The notes below the pieces were generated by a model. It was not told where the DNA came from, ran no database searches, and saw nothing but the letters and a program-made list of their open reading frames with translations. The position numbers and the translations under genes are program-made. A DNA stretch of 64,000 bases from Streptomyces sp. AJS327 (GTDB lineage Bacteria > Actinomycetota > Actinomycetes > Streptomycetales > Streptomycetaceae), in NCBI RefSeq assembly GCF_013450295.1, contig NZ_SKBR01000001.1, forward strand, positions 2,182,501 through 2,246,500, read 5' to 3'. Positions 48,112 to 56,040 of the stretch are shown here, in pieces. Positions within the stretch are counted from its first letter, which is position 1, and every line of letters starts with the position of its first letter.

Positions 48112-49893
48112 GTGCCATCGGGCCACGACACCACCGCAGCACCCGCTCCCGACGGCCCCTCCACGGCCGAGTCGGAGCACCAGGGCGCCCCGACCCCCGC
48201 GGACGGCCAGACCCCCCGCGACGCCGGGTCCGCGCCGGAGCCCGGCGCCCCGGACGCGGACCAGGGGGCCGACGGCCCCCGTCCCTCCGCCGGGCGCCGT
48301 CTCCTGGCGCGGGCCCGGCGGGGAGCCCCCCGCGCCGCGGGCGCCGCGGCCGCCGGGGTGGCGCTCGCCCTCGCCTTCCCCCCGTACGGCCTGTGGCTGC
48401 TCTCGCCGCTGGCGGTGGCCGCGCTGTCCCTGCTGACGCGGGGCCGCACGGCGCGCGGTGGAGCCTGGATCGGGCTCGCCTTCGGCTGGCCCTTCTTCAC
48501 CGTCCTGCTCAAGTGGCTGCACGTGGTGGGCTGGGACGCGGTGATCGGCCTCGCCTTCCTCCAGGGACTCTTCGTCGCCGCGCTCGGCGCGGGGCTGGCC
48601 GTCACCTCCCGGCTACCGCTCTGGCCCCTGTGGGGCGCCTGCCTCTGGGTGGCCGAGGAACTGGCCCGGGACCGGTTCCCGTTCGGCGGCTTCCCCTGGG
48701 GGCGGCTCGCCTTCGCCAACACCGGCTCCTCCTTCACGCCGCTCGCGGCGCTCGGCGGCGCCCCGCTGGTCACCTTCGCCGTCGCGCTCACCGGCACACT
48801 GCTGGCCGCCGTCGCCTGGTCGGCCTGGCGGTCGCGCCGGGCTCCGCGCACCGTGCGGAGCCTCGCCCCGGCGGCGGGGAGCCTGGCGCTCGCTGGAGCG
48901 GTCACCGCGGCCGGATACGCGGTACCGGTGCCGACCGCGGCGGACGACACGGTCGAGATCGCCGTGGTGCAGGGCAACGTCCAGCAGCCCGGCATGGACT
49001 TCCTGGGCCGTCCGATGAAGATCCTCAACAACCACGTCGAGGCCACCCTGGACCTCGCGAAACGGGTCGACCGGGGCGAGGCCGACCAGCCCGACCTGGT
49101 GATCTGGCCGGAGAACGCATCCGACCTGGACCCCCACAAGTACCCAGAGGCGCGGCGGCGGATCGACGAGGCCGTCCGCGCCATCGGCGTGCCCGTGCTG
49201 GTCGGCGCCCTGGTGGACCACCCCACCAAGGAGGGGTACGTCGAGAACCAGGGCATCGTCTGGGACCCGAAGACCGGTCCCGGCGCCTCCTACACCAAGC
49301 AGCACCCGGTGCCCTTCGGTGAGTACGTCCCCTACCGGGACCAGCTCAGCAAGATCATCTCCCGGCTCGACCGGGTGCCGCGCGACTTCTACCCGGGGGA
49401 GAAGTCGGGCGTCCTACAGACCGGCCCCGCCCGGCTCGGCGACGTGATCTGCTTCGAGGTCGCCTACGACGAGATCCCCCGGGACACCGTCAACGACGGG
49501 GCCCGCGCGCTCGTCGTCCAGACGAACAACGCCACCTACGGCGAGACGGGTCAGCCCGAGCAGCAGCTCGCCATGTCCAAGCTGCGGGCCATCGAACACG
49601 GCCGCGCCATCGTCACCGCCGCGCCCAGCGGCATCAGCGCCATCGTGGCGCCGGACGGCACGATCCAGCAGCGCACCGAGGAGTTCACGCGGGACGTCCT
49701 CACCGGAAGCCTGCCGCTGCGGGACGACCGGACGCTGGCGGACCGCGTCGGTGCGGCGCCCGAGTGGACACTCGCTATGGTGGGCGCCCTGTCCTGCGCC
49801 GGGGCCTGGTTCCTCGGCCGCCGGGCACGCCGGGCGACACCCGAGGGGAGCCCGGAGCAGGAAGTCGACACCGAGGGGCAGGGGAAGCAGTGA
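48112..49893 (+). CDS. lnt: Apolipoprotein N-acyltransferase
   Basis: A 593-residue membrane enzyme that adds the third acyl chain to lipoproteins. A long hydrophilic, Pro/Asp/Glu-rich N-terminus of about 75 residues precedes several membrane helices ('ALAFPPYGLWLLSPLAVAAL' and others). The C-terminal nitrilase-like domain carries the catalytic triad E334 ('VIWPENASDL'), K396 ('YTKQHPVPFGEYVPYRD') and C447 ('GDVICFEVAYDE'). GTG 48112 was chosen because AGGAAGG lies 8 bases upstream; an ATG at 48088 would also be in frame. Its stop overlaps the ppm1-like gene by 4 bases, an arrangement known in actinomycetes where Lnt and Ppm1 are paired or fused. Confidence 0.95.
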   Translation: MPSGHDTTAAPAPDGPSTAESEHQGAPTPADGQTPRDAGSAPEPGAPDADQGADGPRPSAGRRLLARARRGAPRAAGAAAAGVALALAFPPYGLWLLSPLAVAALSLLTRGRTARGGAWIGLAFGWPFFTVLLKWLHVVGWDAVIGLAFLQGLFVAALGAGLAVTSRLPLWPLWGACLWVAEELARDRFPFGGFPWGRLAFANTGSSFTPLAALGGAPLVTFAVALTGTLLAAVAWSAWRSRRAPRTVRSLAPAAGSLALAGAVTAAGYAVPVPTAADDTVEIAVVQGNVQQPGMDFLGRPMKILNNHVEATLDLAKRVDRGEADQPDLVIWPENASDLDPHKYPEARRRIDEAVRAIGVPVLVGALVDHPTKEGYVENQGIVWDPKTGPGASYTKQHPVPFGEYVPYRDQLSKIISRLDRVPRDFYPGEKSGVLQTGPARLGDVICFEVAYDEIPRDTVNDGARALVVQTNNATYGETGQPEQQLAMSKLRAIEHGRAIVTAAPSGISAIVAPDGTIQQRTEEFTRDVLTGSLPLRDDRTLADRVGAAPEWTLAMVGALSCAGAWFLGRRARRATPEGSPEQEVDTEGQGKQ

Positions 49894-50660
49894 CGGACGC
49901 CGGAGAGCAGAGGGAGTTCGGGCCGCTCGGCACCGCGCTGGTCATCATCCCGACCTACAACGAGGCGGACAACATCCAGCAGGTGGTCTCCCGGGTGCGC
50001 GCCGCCGTACCGGAGGCGCACGTCCTGATCGCCGACGACAACAGCCCCGACGGCACCGGCAAGGTCGCCGACGAGCTGGCGGCCGAGGACGACCAGGTGC
50101 GCGTGCTGCACCGGCGCGGCAAGGAGGGCCTGGGCGCCGCCTACCTCGCCGGGTTCCGGTGGGGCATCGAGCACGGCTTCGGGGTGCTGGTGGAGATGGA
50201 CGCCGACGGCTCGCACCAGCCCGAGGAGCTGCCCCGGCTGCTGACCGCGCTCCGGAGCGCGGACCTGGTGATCGGCTCCCGCTGGGTGCCCGGCGGCCGC
50301 ATCGTCAACTGGCCCGCGCACCGCAAGGCGATCTCGCGCTGCGGCAGCCTGTACTCCCGGATCATGCTCGACGTGGCGATGCGTGACGTGACCGCCGGGT
50401 TCCGCGCCTTCCGCAAGGAGACGCTGGAGGGCATCGACATGGACAGCATCGCCTCACAGGGCTACTGCTTCCAGGTCGAGCTGACCCGCCGCGCGGTCGG
50501 CGCCGGGTTCCACGTGACGGAGGTGCCCATCACCTTCGTGGAGCGGGAGCGCGGCGACTCCAAGATGAGCCAGGCGATCGTCGCGGAGGCGTTCTGGCGG
50601 GTGACCGCCTGGGGCGTGGAGGGCCGGGTGAAGAAAGTCCTCGGCCGCAGGCACACTTGA
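49890..50660 (+). CDS. ppm1: Polyprenol monophosphomannose synthase
   Basis: A 256-residue GT2 glycosyltransferase. 'LVIIPTYNEADNIQQVVSRV' and 'LIADDNSPDGTGKVADEL' start the GDP-mannose-binding fold. The metal motif D-x-D is in 'VEMDADGSHQPEELPRLL'. 'VIGSRWVPGGRIVNWPAHRK' and 'DVTAGFRAFRKETLEGID' are family-typical of dolichol-phosphate-mannose synthases. 'PITFVERERGDSKMSQAIVA' is also characteristic. It transfers mannose from GDP-mannose to polyprenyl phosphate for protein O-mannosylation and lipoglycan synthesis. It is coupled to lnt by a GTGA overlap. No membrane helix is evident, so it probably relies on Lnt for membrane association. Confidence 0.94.
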   Translation: MTDAGEQREFGPLGTALVIIPTYNEADNIQQVVSRVRAAVPEAHVLIADDNSPDGTGKVADELAAEDDQVRVLHRRGKEGLGAAYLAGFRWGIEHGFGVLVEMDADGSHQPEELPRLLTALRSADLVIGSRWVPGGRIVNWPAHRKAISRCGSLYSRIMLDVAMRDVTAGFRAFRKETLEGIDMDSIASQGYCFQVELTRRAVGAGFHVTEVPITFVERERGDSKMSQAIVAEAFWRVTAWGVEGRVKKVLGRRHT

Positions 50661-50663
50661 ACC

Positions 50664-51287
50664 ATGACGACGCGCGCACCGTACCCCCACGAGCCCCCGC
50701 CCCAGGGGCCGGGCCCGCACGGCGCCGGGCCCCGGCGCCCCCGTCGCAGGGGCACCCCGCTGCCCCTGGCCCTCGCGGCGTTCGCGGTGCTGGAGATCTG
50801 GCTGCTGGTGCTGCTCACAGAGGCCGCCGGCGGGCTGACGGTGCTGGCCGTCCTGGCCGGTGGCTTCCTGCTCGGCTCCGTGCTGATGAAGCGGGCCGGG
50901 CGGCGCGCCTGGCAGGAGCTGGCGGAGAGCCTCCAGCGCGCCCAGCGCCCCGGCGCCGAACCGCCCACCGAGCGGCGCTCCACCGGGGGCGGCAACGCGC
51001 TCGCCATGCTCGGCGGGCTGCTGCTGATGGTGCCGGGACTGCTGAGTGACGTCCTGGGGCTGCTCTGCGTCTTCCCGCCCACCGCCCGGCTGCTGCGCCG
51101 CTCCCTGCGGCGGTACGCCGAGCGCCGGGCCTTCCCGGCCGGTGGCCTCGGCGACGCCTACCAGCAGGCGCGGAGCACCCAGGAGCGGTACCGGATGTGG
51201 CGCCCGGACGGCAAGGTGGTCGAGGGCGAGGTCATCCGGGACGAGGAGCCCCCCTCCGGCGGCGACCAGCCGCCCTCGGGACGCTGA
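50664..51287 (+). CDS. fxsA: FxsA-family membrane protein
   Basis: A 207-residue inner-membrane protein. After a Pro/Arg-rich cytoplasmic lead, 'LPLALAAFAVLEIWLLVLLT' and 'GGLTVLAVLAGGFLLGSVLM' form the first helices. 'GNALAMLGGLLLMVPGLLSDVLGLLCVFPPTARLL' is the recognisable FxsA core (here cited from about residue 110). The tail is long and charged, with repeated Gln/Arg/Glu. FxsA was first described as a suppressor of phage exclusion in E. coli; its function is still unclear. It follows ppm1 by 3 bases, so lnt-ppm1-fxsA form one operon. Confidence 0.88.
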   Translation: MTTRAPYPHEPPPQGPGPHGAGPRRPRRRGTPLPLALAAFAVLEIWLLVLLTEAAGGLTVLAVLAGGFLLGSVLMKRAGRRAWQELAESLQRAQRPGAEPPTERRSTGGGNALAMLGGLLLMVPGLLSDVLGLLCVFPPTARLLRRSLRRYAERRAFPAGGLGDAYQQARSTQERYRMWRPDGKVVEGEVIRDEEPPSGGDQPPSGR

Positions 51288-51376
51288 CCGCCGCCCCGGG
51301 AGACCGGGAGACGGGAAGGACGAGACGCGGCGCCGGAGAAACGCCCCGGAAAATCGACGGAGTACGCCGGAGAAAC

Positions 51377-51417
51377 GTGGGAGGCCCGGAACCGCTGAGC
51401 GGTTCCGGGCCTCCCAC
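51377..51417. terminator. Strong bidirectional terminator between fxsA and rbpA
   Basis: A perfect 20-bp inverted repeat (left arm 51377-51396, right arm 51398-51417). It contains GGGAGGCCCGGAACCGCT and its complement with almost no loop in the DNA; in RNA the innermost pairs would open to give a loop. It lies between two convergent stop codons. Confidence 0.85.
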
Positions 51418-51432
51418 ACGCCCACGGGGTGG

Positions 51433-51819
51433 TCAGGCGCTCTTGCGCTTGCCCGTGTTGTCATCCCGCGGATGGATGGCGATGTTCATCGTGCCGGAGC
51501 GGAGCACGGCCAGCCGCTCGGCCAGCACTTCCTCAAGCTCCTCGCGGGTGCGCCGCTCCATGAGCATGTCCCAGTGCGTACGCGCGGGCTTGCCCTTCTT
51601 CTCCTCAGGACCCTCGCCGTCGACAAGGAGTGCCTGCGCTCCGCACACCTTGCACTCCCACTCCGGCGGGACCTCAGCCTCTACCGAGAACGGCATCTCG
51701 AAACGATGGCCGTTCTGGCATGCGTACTCCACGGCCTGGCGCGGAGCCAGGTCGATACCGCGGTCGGTCTCGTAGCTGGTCACCACGAGTCGCGTGCCGC
51801 GCAGAGCTCGCTCACTCAT
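51433..51819 (-). CDS. rbpA: RNA polymerase-binding protein RbpA
   Basis: A 128-residue actinobacterial transcription factor that binds the sigma subunit and stabilises open complexes. 'MSERALRGTRLVVTSYETDR' is the N-terminal tail. The zinc/structural core has Cys in 'EYACQNGHRFEMPFSVEAEV' and C-K-V-C in 'WECKVCGAQALLV'. 'KPARTHWDMLMERRTREELE' is the sigma-interacting basic linker and helix. The length agrees with Streptomyces RbpA. ATG 51819 has GGGAGG upstream. A perfect sigma-R-type promoter precedes it, consistent with its known oxidative-stress induction in Streptomyces. Confidence 0.97.
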   Translation of the reverse strand: MSERALRGTRLVVTSYETDRGIDLAPRQAVEYACQNGHRFEMPFSVEAEVPPEWECKVCGAQALLVDGEGPEEKKGKPARTHWDMLMERRTREELEEVLAERLAVLRSGTMNIAIHPRDDNTGKRKSA

Positions 51820-51881
51820 GAATTCGTGCCTCCCGGGCTTGTCGCCCACAGGACAGGTGTCGCTGTCGTCGTCATCCGGTC

Positions 51882-51908
51882 AACGTCCGGTCGGCGGTGA
51901 AGATTCCC
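51882..51908 (-). promoter_or_regulatory. Sigma-R-type promoter of rbpA
   Basis: On the minus strand GGGAAT (51903-51908) is followed after exactly 18 bases by GTT (51882-51884), the sigma-R consensus GGAAT-N18-GTT. It sits 63 bases before the rbpA start, in agreement with the sigma-R control of rbpA known in S. coelicolor. Confidence 0.82.
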
Positions 51909-51968
51909 GTAGTGGGACATGCGTCGCCCGTCGTGCCGCCCCTTCTTCGTACCCACCGTTGACCGGTT

Positions 51969-51982
51969 TGTCACATGTGACA
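51969..51982. promoter_or_regulatory. Perfect 14-bp palindrome, candidate operator
   Basis: TGTCACATGTGACA lies just downstream of TTGACC (51960-51965) in the rbpA/mocR divergent region. Perfect symmetry and AT content well above background suggest a binding site. No regulator is known to me for it. Confidence 0.6.
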
Positions 51983-52049
51983 GGGGATGTCGCTCACGGT
52001 CCGCATCCCTCAGACACGCAGTAACGGTCCGCCCGGTGAGCCAGAGGCG

Positions 52050-52092
52050 TACACTACCGCCCCACCCTTCCCCAGGCTAAATCCAGCCTGGG
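52050..52092 (+). promoter_or_regulatory. Possible promoter and leader hairpin of the MocR-type gene
   Basis: TACACT at 52050-52055 resembles a -10 box. CCCAGGCT (52071-52078) and AGCCTGGG (52085-52092) form a hairpin around AAATCC shortly downstream. The start codon is 340 bases away, so a leader with secondary structure is possible. Confidence 0.4.
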
Positions 52093-52377
52093 TCCCCGGG
52101 GTGGGGAGAGGTCACGGCCTCCCCGCGCATCCGCCACGGCGCACGCGGCCGGTCCGCGCGCCCTCCCCGCCACCGCCGCCCGACGAGGTCATCGCCGCGC
52201 TCGCCGCCGGTCATCGCGCTCCCCCGCCCGCCGGTGGCGCCCCACTCCCCACGCTGGCTCCGCCCCCGGCCGGGTCGCCGCGCGGCACCAGCCCGGGAGG
52301 TCCGCTCCCGGGATCCGGACCCCTCCTGGTGCCGCTTCCGTCGAGCGTGGCACGCTGTGGCCGGGAACCCCGCCCTG

Positions 52378-52413
52378 TTCATGGCCAGTTTTACGGGCGG
52401 TTTCATGGCCAGT
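52378..52413 (+). repeat. Direct repeat TTCATGGCCAGT upstream of MocR-type regulator
   Basis: Two exact 12-bp copies at 52378-52389 and 52402-52413, 24 bases apart, separated by an AT-rich spacer with TTTTACGG. They end 20 bases before ATG 52434. MocR-type regulators commonly bind direct repeats near their own gene, so autoregulation is likely. Confidence 0.65.
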
Positions 52414-52433
52414 CACGGGAAGGTGGACCGAAG

Positions 52434-53966
52434 ATGGCGCACTGGAACTCAGCCATCGGCGCGCCCCAGCTCGCCCGCCTCCTCGGCTCCCAGCAGCGCC
52501 CCCGCACCGTGGAAGGGGCCCGGGCGCCGGGCGCGCGCCCCCGTGCGGGACAGCGGACCCCGGCCTACCGGTCGCTCGCGGACGGCCTGCGGCTCCTCGT
52601 CCTGGAGGGCCGCATCCCCGTCGCCACCCGCCTCCCCGCCGAGCGGGAACTCGCCACCGCGCTCTCCGTCAGCCGGACCACCGTGGCCGCCGCCTTCGAG
52701 GCCCTGCGCGGGGACGGCTTCCTGGAGTCCCGCCGGGGCTCGGGGAGCTGGACCTCGGTGCCCGCCGGGAACCCGCTGCCCACCCGCGGGCTCGACCCCC
52801 TGCCGCCCGAGGCGTCCGGCAGCGTGATCGACCTCGGATGCGCCGCGCTGCCAGCCCCCGAACCGCACCTCAGCCACGCCTTCCGGGGCGCGCTCGACGA
52901 CTTCCCGCCCTACGCGCACACGCACGGCGACTACCCGGCCGGACTGCCCGCGCTCCGCGAGATCCTCGCCGACCGCTACACCGCGCGCGGCGTCCCCACC
53001 ATGCCCGAGCAGATCATGGTCACCACCGGCGCGATGGGGGCCGTCGCCGCGCTCGCCCGGCTGCTCACCGGACGCGGCGAACGCGTCGCCGTCGAGCACC
53101 CCTCGTACGCGAACATCCTCCAGCTGCTGCGTGACTCCGGCGCCCGGCTGGTCCCGGTGCCGATGGGGGAGGGGCTCTCCAGCTGGGACCTCGCGGCGTG
53201 GCGGCAGGTGCTGCGCGAGGCCGCCCCGCGAGCCGCCTACGTCGTCGCCGACTTCCACAACCCGACCGGGGCCCTGGCCGACGACGAGCGGCGCCGCGCC
53301 CTCACCTCCGCGGCCCGCTCCGCCGGAACCACCCTGATCGCGGACGAGACGATGGTGGACCTCGTCCTCGACGACCCGGGCTTCCCGTTGCCCCGGCCGG
53401 TCGCCGCCTTCGACTCGGGCGGCTCCACCGTCATCACCGTGGGCTCGGCCAGCAAGTCCGTCTGGGCGGGGCTGCGCATCGGCTGGGTGCGGGCGGCCCC
53501 GGAGGTCATCCGCGCGCTCGTCGCCGCCCGCGCCTACGCGGACCTCGGCACCCCGCTGCTCGAACAGCTCGCCCTCGCCCGCCTGATGGCCGGGGACGTC
53601 TGGGAGACCATGCTGGACGAGCGGCGCCGCCGCGCCCGCGAGAACCGGGACGCGCTGGTCGCCGCCCTCCGGGGGCACCTCCCGGAGTGGGAGTACGCCG
53701 TGCCGCACGGCGGGCTGACCCTCTGGGCCCGTACCGGCGGGCTCTCCGGTTCCCGGATCGCCGAGGCCGGGGAGCGGCTGGGCGTCCGCGTCCCGTCCGG
53801 ACCGCGGTTCGGCATCGACGGCGCCTTCGAGGGGTACATCCGGCTGCCCTTCACGACCGCCGAGCCGGTCGCCCAGGAGGCGGCGGCCCGGCTGGCCACC
53901 GCCGCCGCCCAGGTGCGGGCCGGTTCCGGGGGCGCCGCCGAGATCCCCCGTTCGTACATCGCCTGA
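52434..53966 (+). CDS. MocR/PdxR-type regulator (GntR HTH fused to aminotransferase-like domain)
   Basis: A 510-residue fusion protein. The N-terminal GntR winged helix is 'YRSLADGLRLLVLEGRIPVA' followed by 'TRLPAERELATALSVSRTTV' and 'LRGDGFLESRRGSGSWT'. The C-terminal fold-type-I PLP domain has 'TTGAMGAVAALARLLTGRGE', 'VADFHNPTGALADDERR', and the Schiff-base Lys in 'VGSASKSVWAGLRIGWVR'. MocR proteins sense PLP or an amino compound and regulate genes of vitamin B6, GABA, taurine or similar metabolism. ATG 52434 follows GGGAAGG. No adjacent target gene is obvious on the plus strand; a divergent or distant target, or its own gene, is likely. Confidence 0.92.
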   Translation: MAHWNSAIGAPQLARLLGSQQRPRTVEGARAPGARPRAGQRTPAYRSLADGLRLLVLEGRIPVATRLPAERELATALSVSRTTVAAAFEALRGDGFLESRRGSGSWTSVPAGNPLPTRGLDPLPPEASGSVIDLGCAALPAPEPHLSHAFRGALDDFPPYAHTHGDYPAGLPALREILADRYTARGVPTMPEQIMVTTGAMGAVAALARLLTGRGERVAVEHPSYANILQLLRDSGARLVPVPMGEGLSSWDLAAWRQVLREAAPRAAYVVADFHNPTGALADDERRRALTSAARSAGTTLIADETMVDLVLDDPGFPLPRPVAAFDSGGSTVITVGSASKSVWAGLRIGWVRAAPEVIRALVAARAYADLGTPLLEQLALARLMAGDVWETMLDERRRRARENRDALVAALRGHLPEWEYAVPHGGLTLWARTGGLSGSRIAEAGERLGVRVPSGPRFGIDGAFEGYIRLPFTTAEPVAQEAAARLATAAAQVRAGSGGAAEIPRSYIA

Positions 53967-54013
53967 GCGGCCGCCTGCCTGAGTGGCCGCGCGCGGGGGA
54001 GGGGCGGGCTTCG

Positions 54014-54046
54014 GGGGCGGCGGACGCTCGCCGCTGCCGCCGCCCC
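54014..54046. terminator. Hairpin between convergent mocR-type and ftsK-like genes
   Basis: GGGGCGGCGG pairs with CCGCCGCCCC across a 13-base loop, placed between two convergent stop codons. Confidence 0.55.
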
Positions 54047-54053
54047 GGTGTCG

Positions 54054-55766
54054 TCACCCCCTGCGGGGTGAGAAGACCGGTCCCGGGCCGGAGCCGGGGG
54101 CGGGGGACGGGTCGCTCCCGGCCGCCTCCGGCTCCGCCGTGCGCTCCGGCAACAGGGCCCGTACCGCCTCGCGTTCGGCGGTCGTGCCGGAGGTCTCGTC
54201 GAACGGGTCCGGGGTCGGCGGGACCTGGAGCCGCAGCACCGGGCCGGAACCCAGTCGCGCGAAACCGCGCCCGGCCGGTGCCTCCGGTCCCGGAAGCGTC
54301 GGCGGCGCCTCGCCGAGCACCTCGGCGGCCCGCTCCGGCGACACCGCGCCCAGCACCACCCTGGCCCGGGCGTGCGCCCAGAGCGCCCCGCCCGGCCCCC
54401 CGGCGTCCCCGACCCCCCGCACGCCGACGCCCCCGCCGAACCCACCGGAGTCGCCCAGCCCACCGGGCTCGACGGGCCCGCCCGCGCCGACGCCGTCCGT
54501 CCGGTCGATCCCCTCGAACTGCTCGGCCACGGCCACGGTGACGCCCGCCGCCCGGCCGTGCCGCAGCGGCAGCCGCAGCAGCTCGCGCGGATCGCGTCCG
54601 CCCTCCGCCTCCGCCAGCTGCCCCAGCATCGAGGGACGGTCCACCAGCAGCCACAGCGGACGCCGCACGTCCGGGGGGACCGGCAGCCCCGCCTGACGGG
54701 CCCGGCTCACCTCCCGCAGCCGACGCTCCGTCTCGTACCCCAGCCACTCCAGCGAGGCGGCCACCCCCGCCAGGGAGGACTCCACGGCGAGCACCCCCGG
54801 CCGCCCGGAGAGGAAGGCGAACTCGCCACCGCAGCCGTCCACGACCAGGACGTCCCCGCGCCGCATCGCCTGTGTCGCGATCGAGCGCAGCAGGGTGCTG
54901 GTGCCGCTGCCCGGCGGCCCCACCGCCAGCAGGTGCGCCGCCGTCGAGCGCGGTCCCGTCCGCCAGATCACCGGCGGCACCTCGTACAGCGTGTCGGCGC
55001 CGGTGACCCGCACCGGCATCCGGCGCCACACCGCGTCCGGATCGGTGAGGCCGAGCACCGTCTCGCCCGGGGCGGTCACGAAGGGCTGCGCGCCGACGGT
55101 CGTGGGCAGCGGGCGCAGCGCCCGCATCGTCAGCCGGTTGCGCTCCTCGTCCCAGTCGAAGCGGTACTCGCGGGACCGGCCGCACTTCGCCACCAGCAGC
55201 CGTTCCACGCGCAGCCGTTCGGCGGGCTCGCCGTCCCGGAAAGAGGCGGGATAGCGCAGCAACAGCCGGGCGATCCGGCCCTCGGCGGTGAGGCTGGCGT
55301 CCTCCACGGCCCGCCGCCACGCGCCCCCGGCGGCGTAGAGCGGGTGCGGGCCCGGTTCGCCGGTCCGCGCGAAGTACGGGACGAGCGCCTCGTACACCGC
55401 CTGGAGCCGGGCCTCCCCGGCCGCATCGGGGCCCGCCTCGGCCTCCCGGTGCCCGGTCCCGCGCGCGCACCAGGCGGCGGCCGCGAGCAGTGCCACCGCC
55501 AGCAGCGCCGGTCCGTAGGGCAGCAGGCCGGTCAGCAGCAGGCAGACCGAGGCCAGGCCCAGGGTGGGTCCGCGCCGCTCACGCGGGGTCCGCGACCACC
55601 AGTTCCGCCCCGCCCGGCAGAGTCCGCCCAGTCCGCGCGCCAGGAACAGCAGCGGATGGAGGACGTCCAGCACGCCGTCGGTACCCGCGCGCAGGGCGCG
55701 CCGCCACCGCCGAGGAGGGTCCGCCGCCGCGCCGCCCGTCCCGGGTTTCCGTGCCCACCGGCCCAC
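54054..55766 (-). CDS. FtsK/SpoIIIE-like membrane ATPase with degenerate Walker A
   Basis: A 570-residue protein. The N-terminal third has a hydrophobic pair ('LGLASVCLLLTGLLPYGPAL' and 'LLAVALLAAAAWCARG'). The middle is an FtsK-like fold 'YEVPPVIWRTGPRSTAAHLL' leading to the P-loop 'AVGPPGSGTSTLLRSIA'. The Walker A Lys is replaced by Thr289. Walker B is 'RGDVLVVDGCGGEF'. 'PLWLLVDRPSMLGQLAEAEG' follows. The C-terminus is Gly/Pro-rich. I start at GTG 55766 because GAGGAG lies 5 bases upstream; a GTG at 55772 overlaps that box. The partner gene upstream encodes a small membrane protein, and both may act at the membrane during growth or DNA handling. ATP hydrolysis is doubtful without the Lys. 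Confidence 0.8.
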   Translation of the reverse strand: MGRWARKPGTGGAAADPPRRWRRALRAGTDGVLDVLHPLLFLARGLGGLCRAGRNWWSRTPRERRGPTLGLASVCLLLTGLLPYGPALLAVALLAAAAWCARGTGHREAEAGPDAAGEARLQAVYEALVPYFARTGEPGPHPLYAAGGAWRRAVEDASLTAEGRIARLLLRYPASFRDGEPAERLRVERLLVAKCGRSREYRFDWDEERNRLTMRALRPLPTTVGAQPFVTAPGETVLGLTDPDAVWRRMPVRVTGADTLYEVPPVIWRTGPRSTAAHLLAVGPPGSGTSTLLRSIATQAMRRGDVLVVDGCGGEFAFLSGRPGVLAVESSLAGVAASLEWLGYETERRLREVSRARQAGLPVPPDVRRPLWLLVDRPSMLGQLAEAEGGRDPRELLRLPLRHGRAAGVTVAVAEQFEGIDRTDGVGAGGPVEPGGLGDSGGFGGGVGVRGVGDAGGPGGALWAHARARVVLGAVSPERAAEVLGEAPPTLPGPEAPAGRGFARLGSGPVLRLQVPPTPDPFDETSGTTAEREAVRALLPERTAEPEAAGSDPSPAPGSGPGPVFSPRRG

Positions 55767-55845
55767 TGCCACTCCTCGGTTGTCGGCGGTCGTCAGCGGT
55801 TGTCAGGCCATCCCGGTGGTCCGGCGGGCGGGGCCGCCGGACCGG

Positions 55846-56040
55846 TCAGAGCTGGAGGCCGCCCAGCAGGCTGGCCAGGCTCTCGCTGCCCGCCCGGATG
55901 CCCGGGGCGACGGCGGTACCGGCGAGGAAGAAGCCGAACAGCCCGCAGACCAGGGCGTGCGAGAGCTTGAGGCCGTCCTTGCGGAAGAAGAGGAAGACGA
56001 TCAGGCCGAGCAGGACGACGCCTGAGACGGAGAGGACCAC
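55846..56040 (-). CDS. Small membrane protein upstream of the ftsK-like gene (64 aa)
   Basis: A 64-residue protein beginning at GTG 56040 with AGGAG 6 bases upstream. 'VVLSVSGVVLLGLIVFLFFR' and 'LSHALVCGLFGFFLAGTAVA' are two hydrophobic helices joined by 'KDGLK'. The tail is 'PGIRAGSESLASLLGGLQL'. It lies 79 bases before the ftsK-like gene in the same direction, so they are probably one operon. The pattern resembles small membrane proteins seen beside conjugation or chromosome-transfer ATPases in streptomycetes, but the family is not certain. Confidence 0.72.
   Translation of the reverse strand: MVLSVSGVVLLGLIVFLFFRKDGLKLSHALVCGLFGFFLAGTAVAPGIRAGSESLASLLGGLQL

Noticed and set aside
47598..49322. 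Plus-strand frame entering lnt from upstream in another phase
   Set aside because: Lnt itself, with its full catalytic triad, is in a different frame; this one is Arg/Pro/Gly noise.
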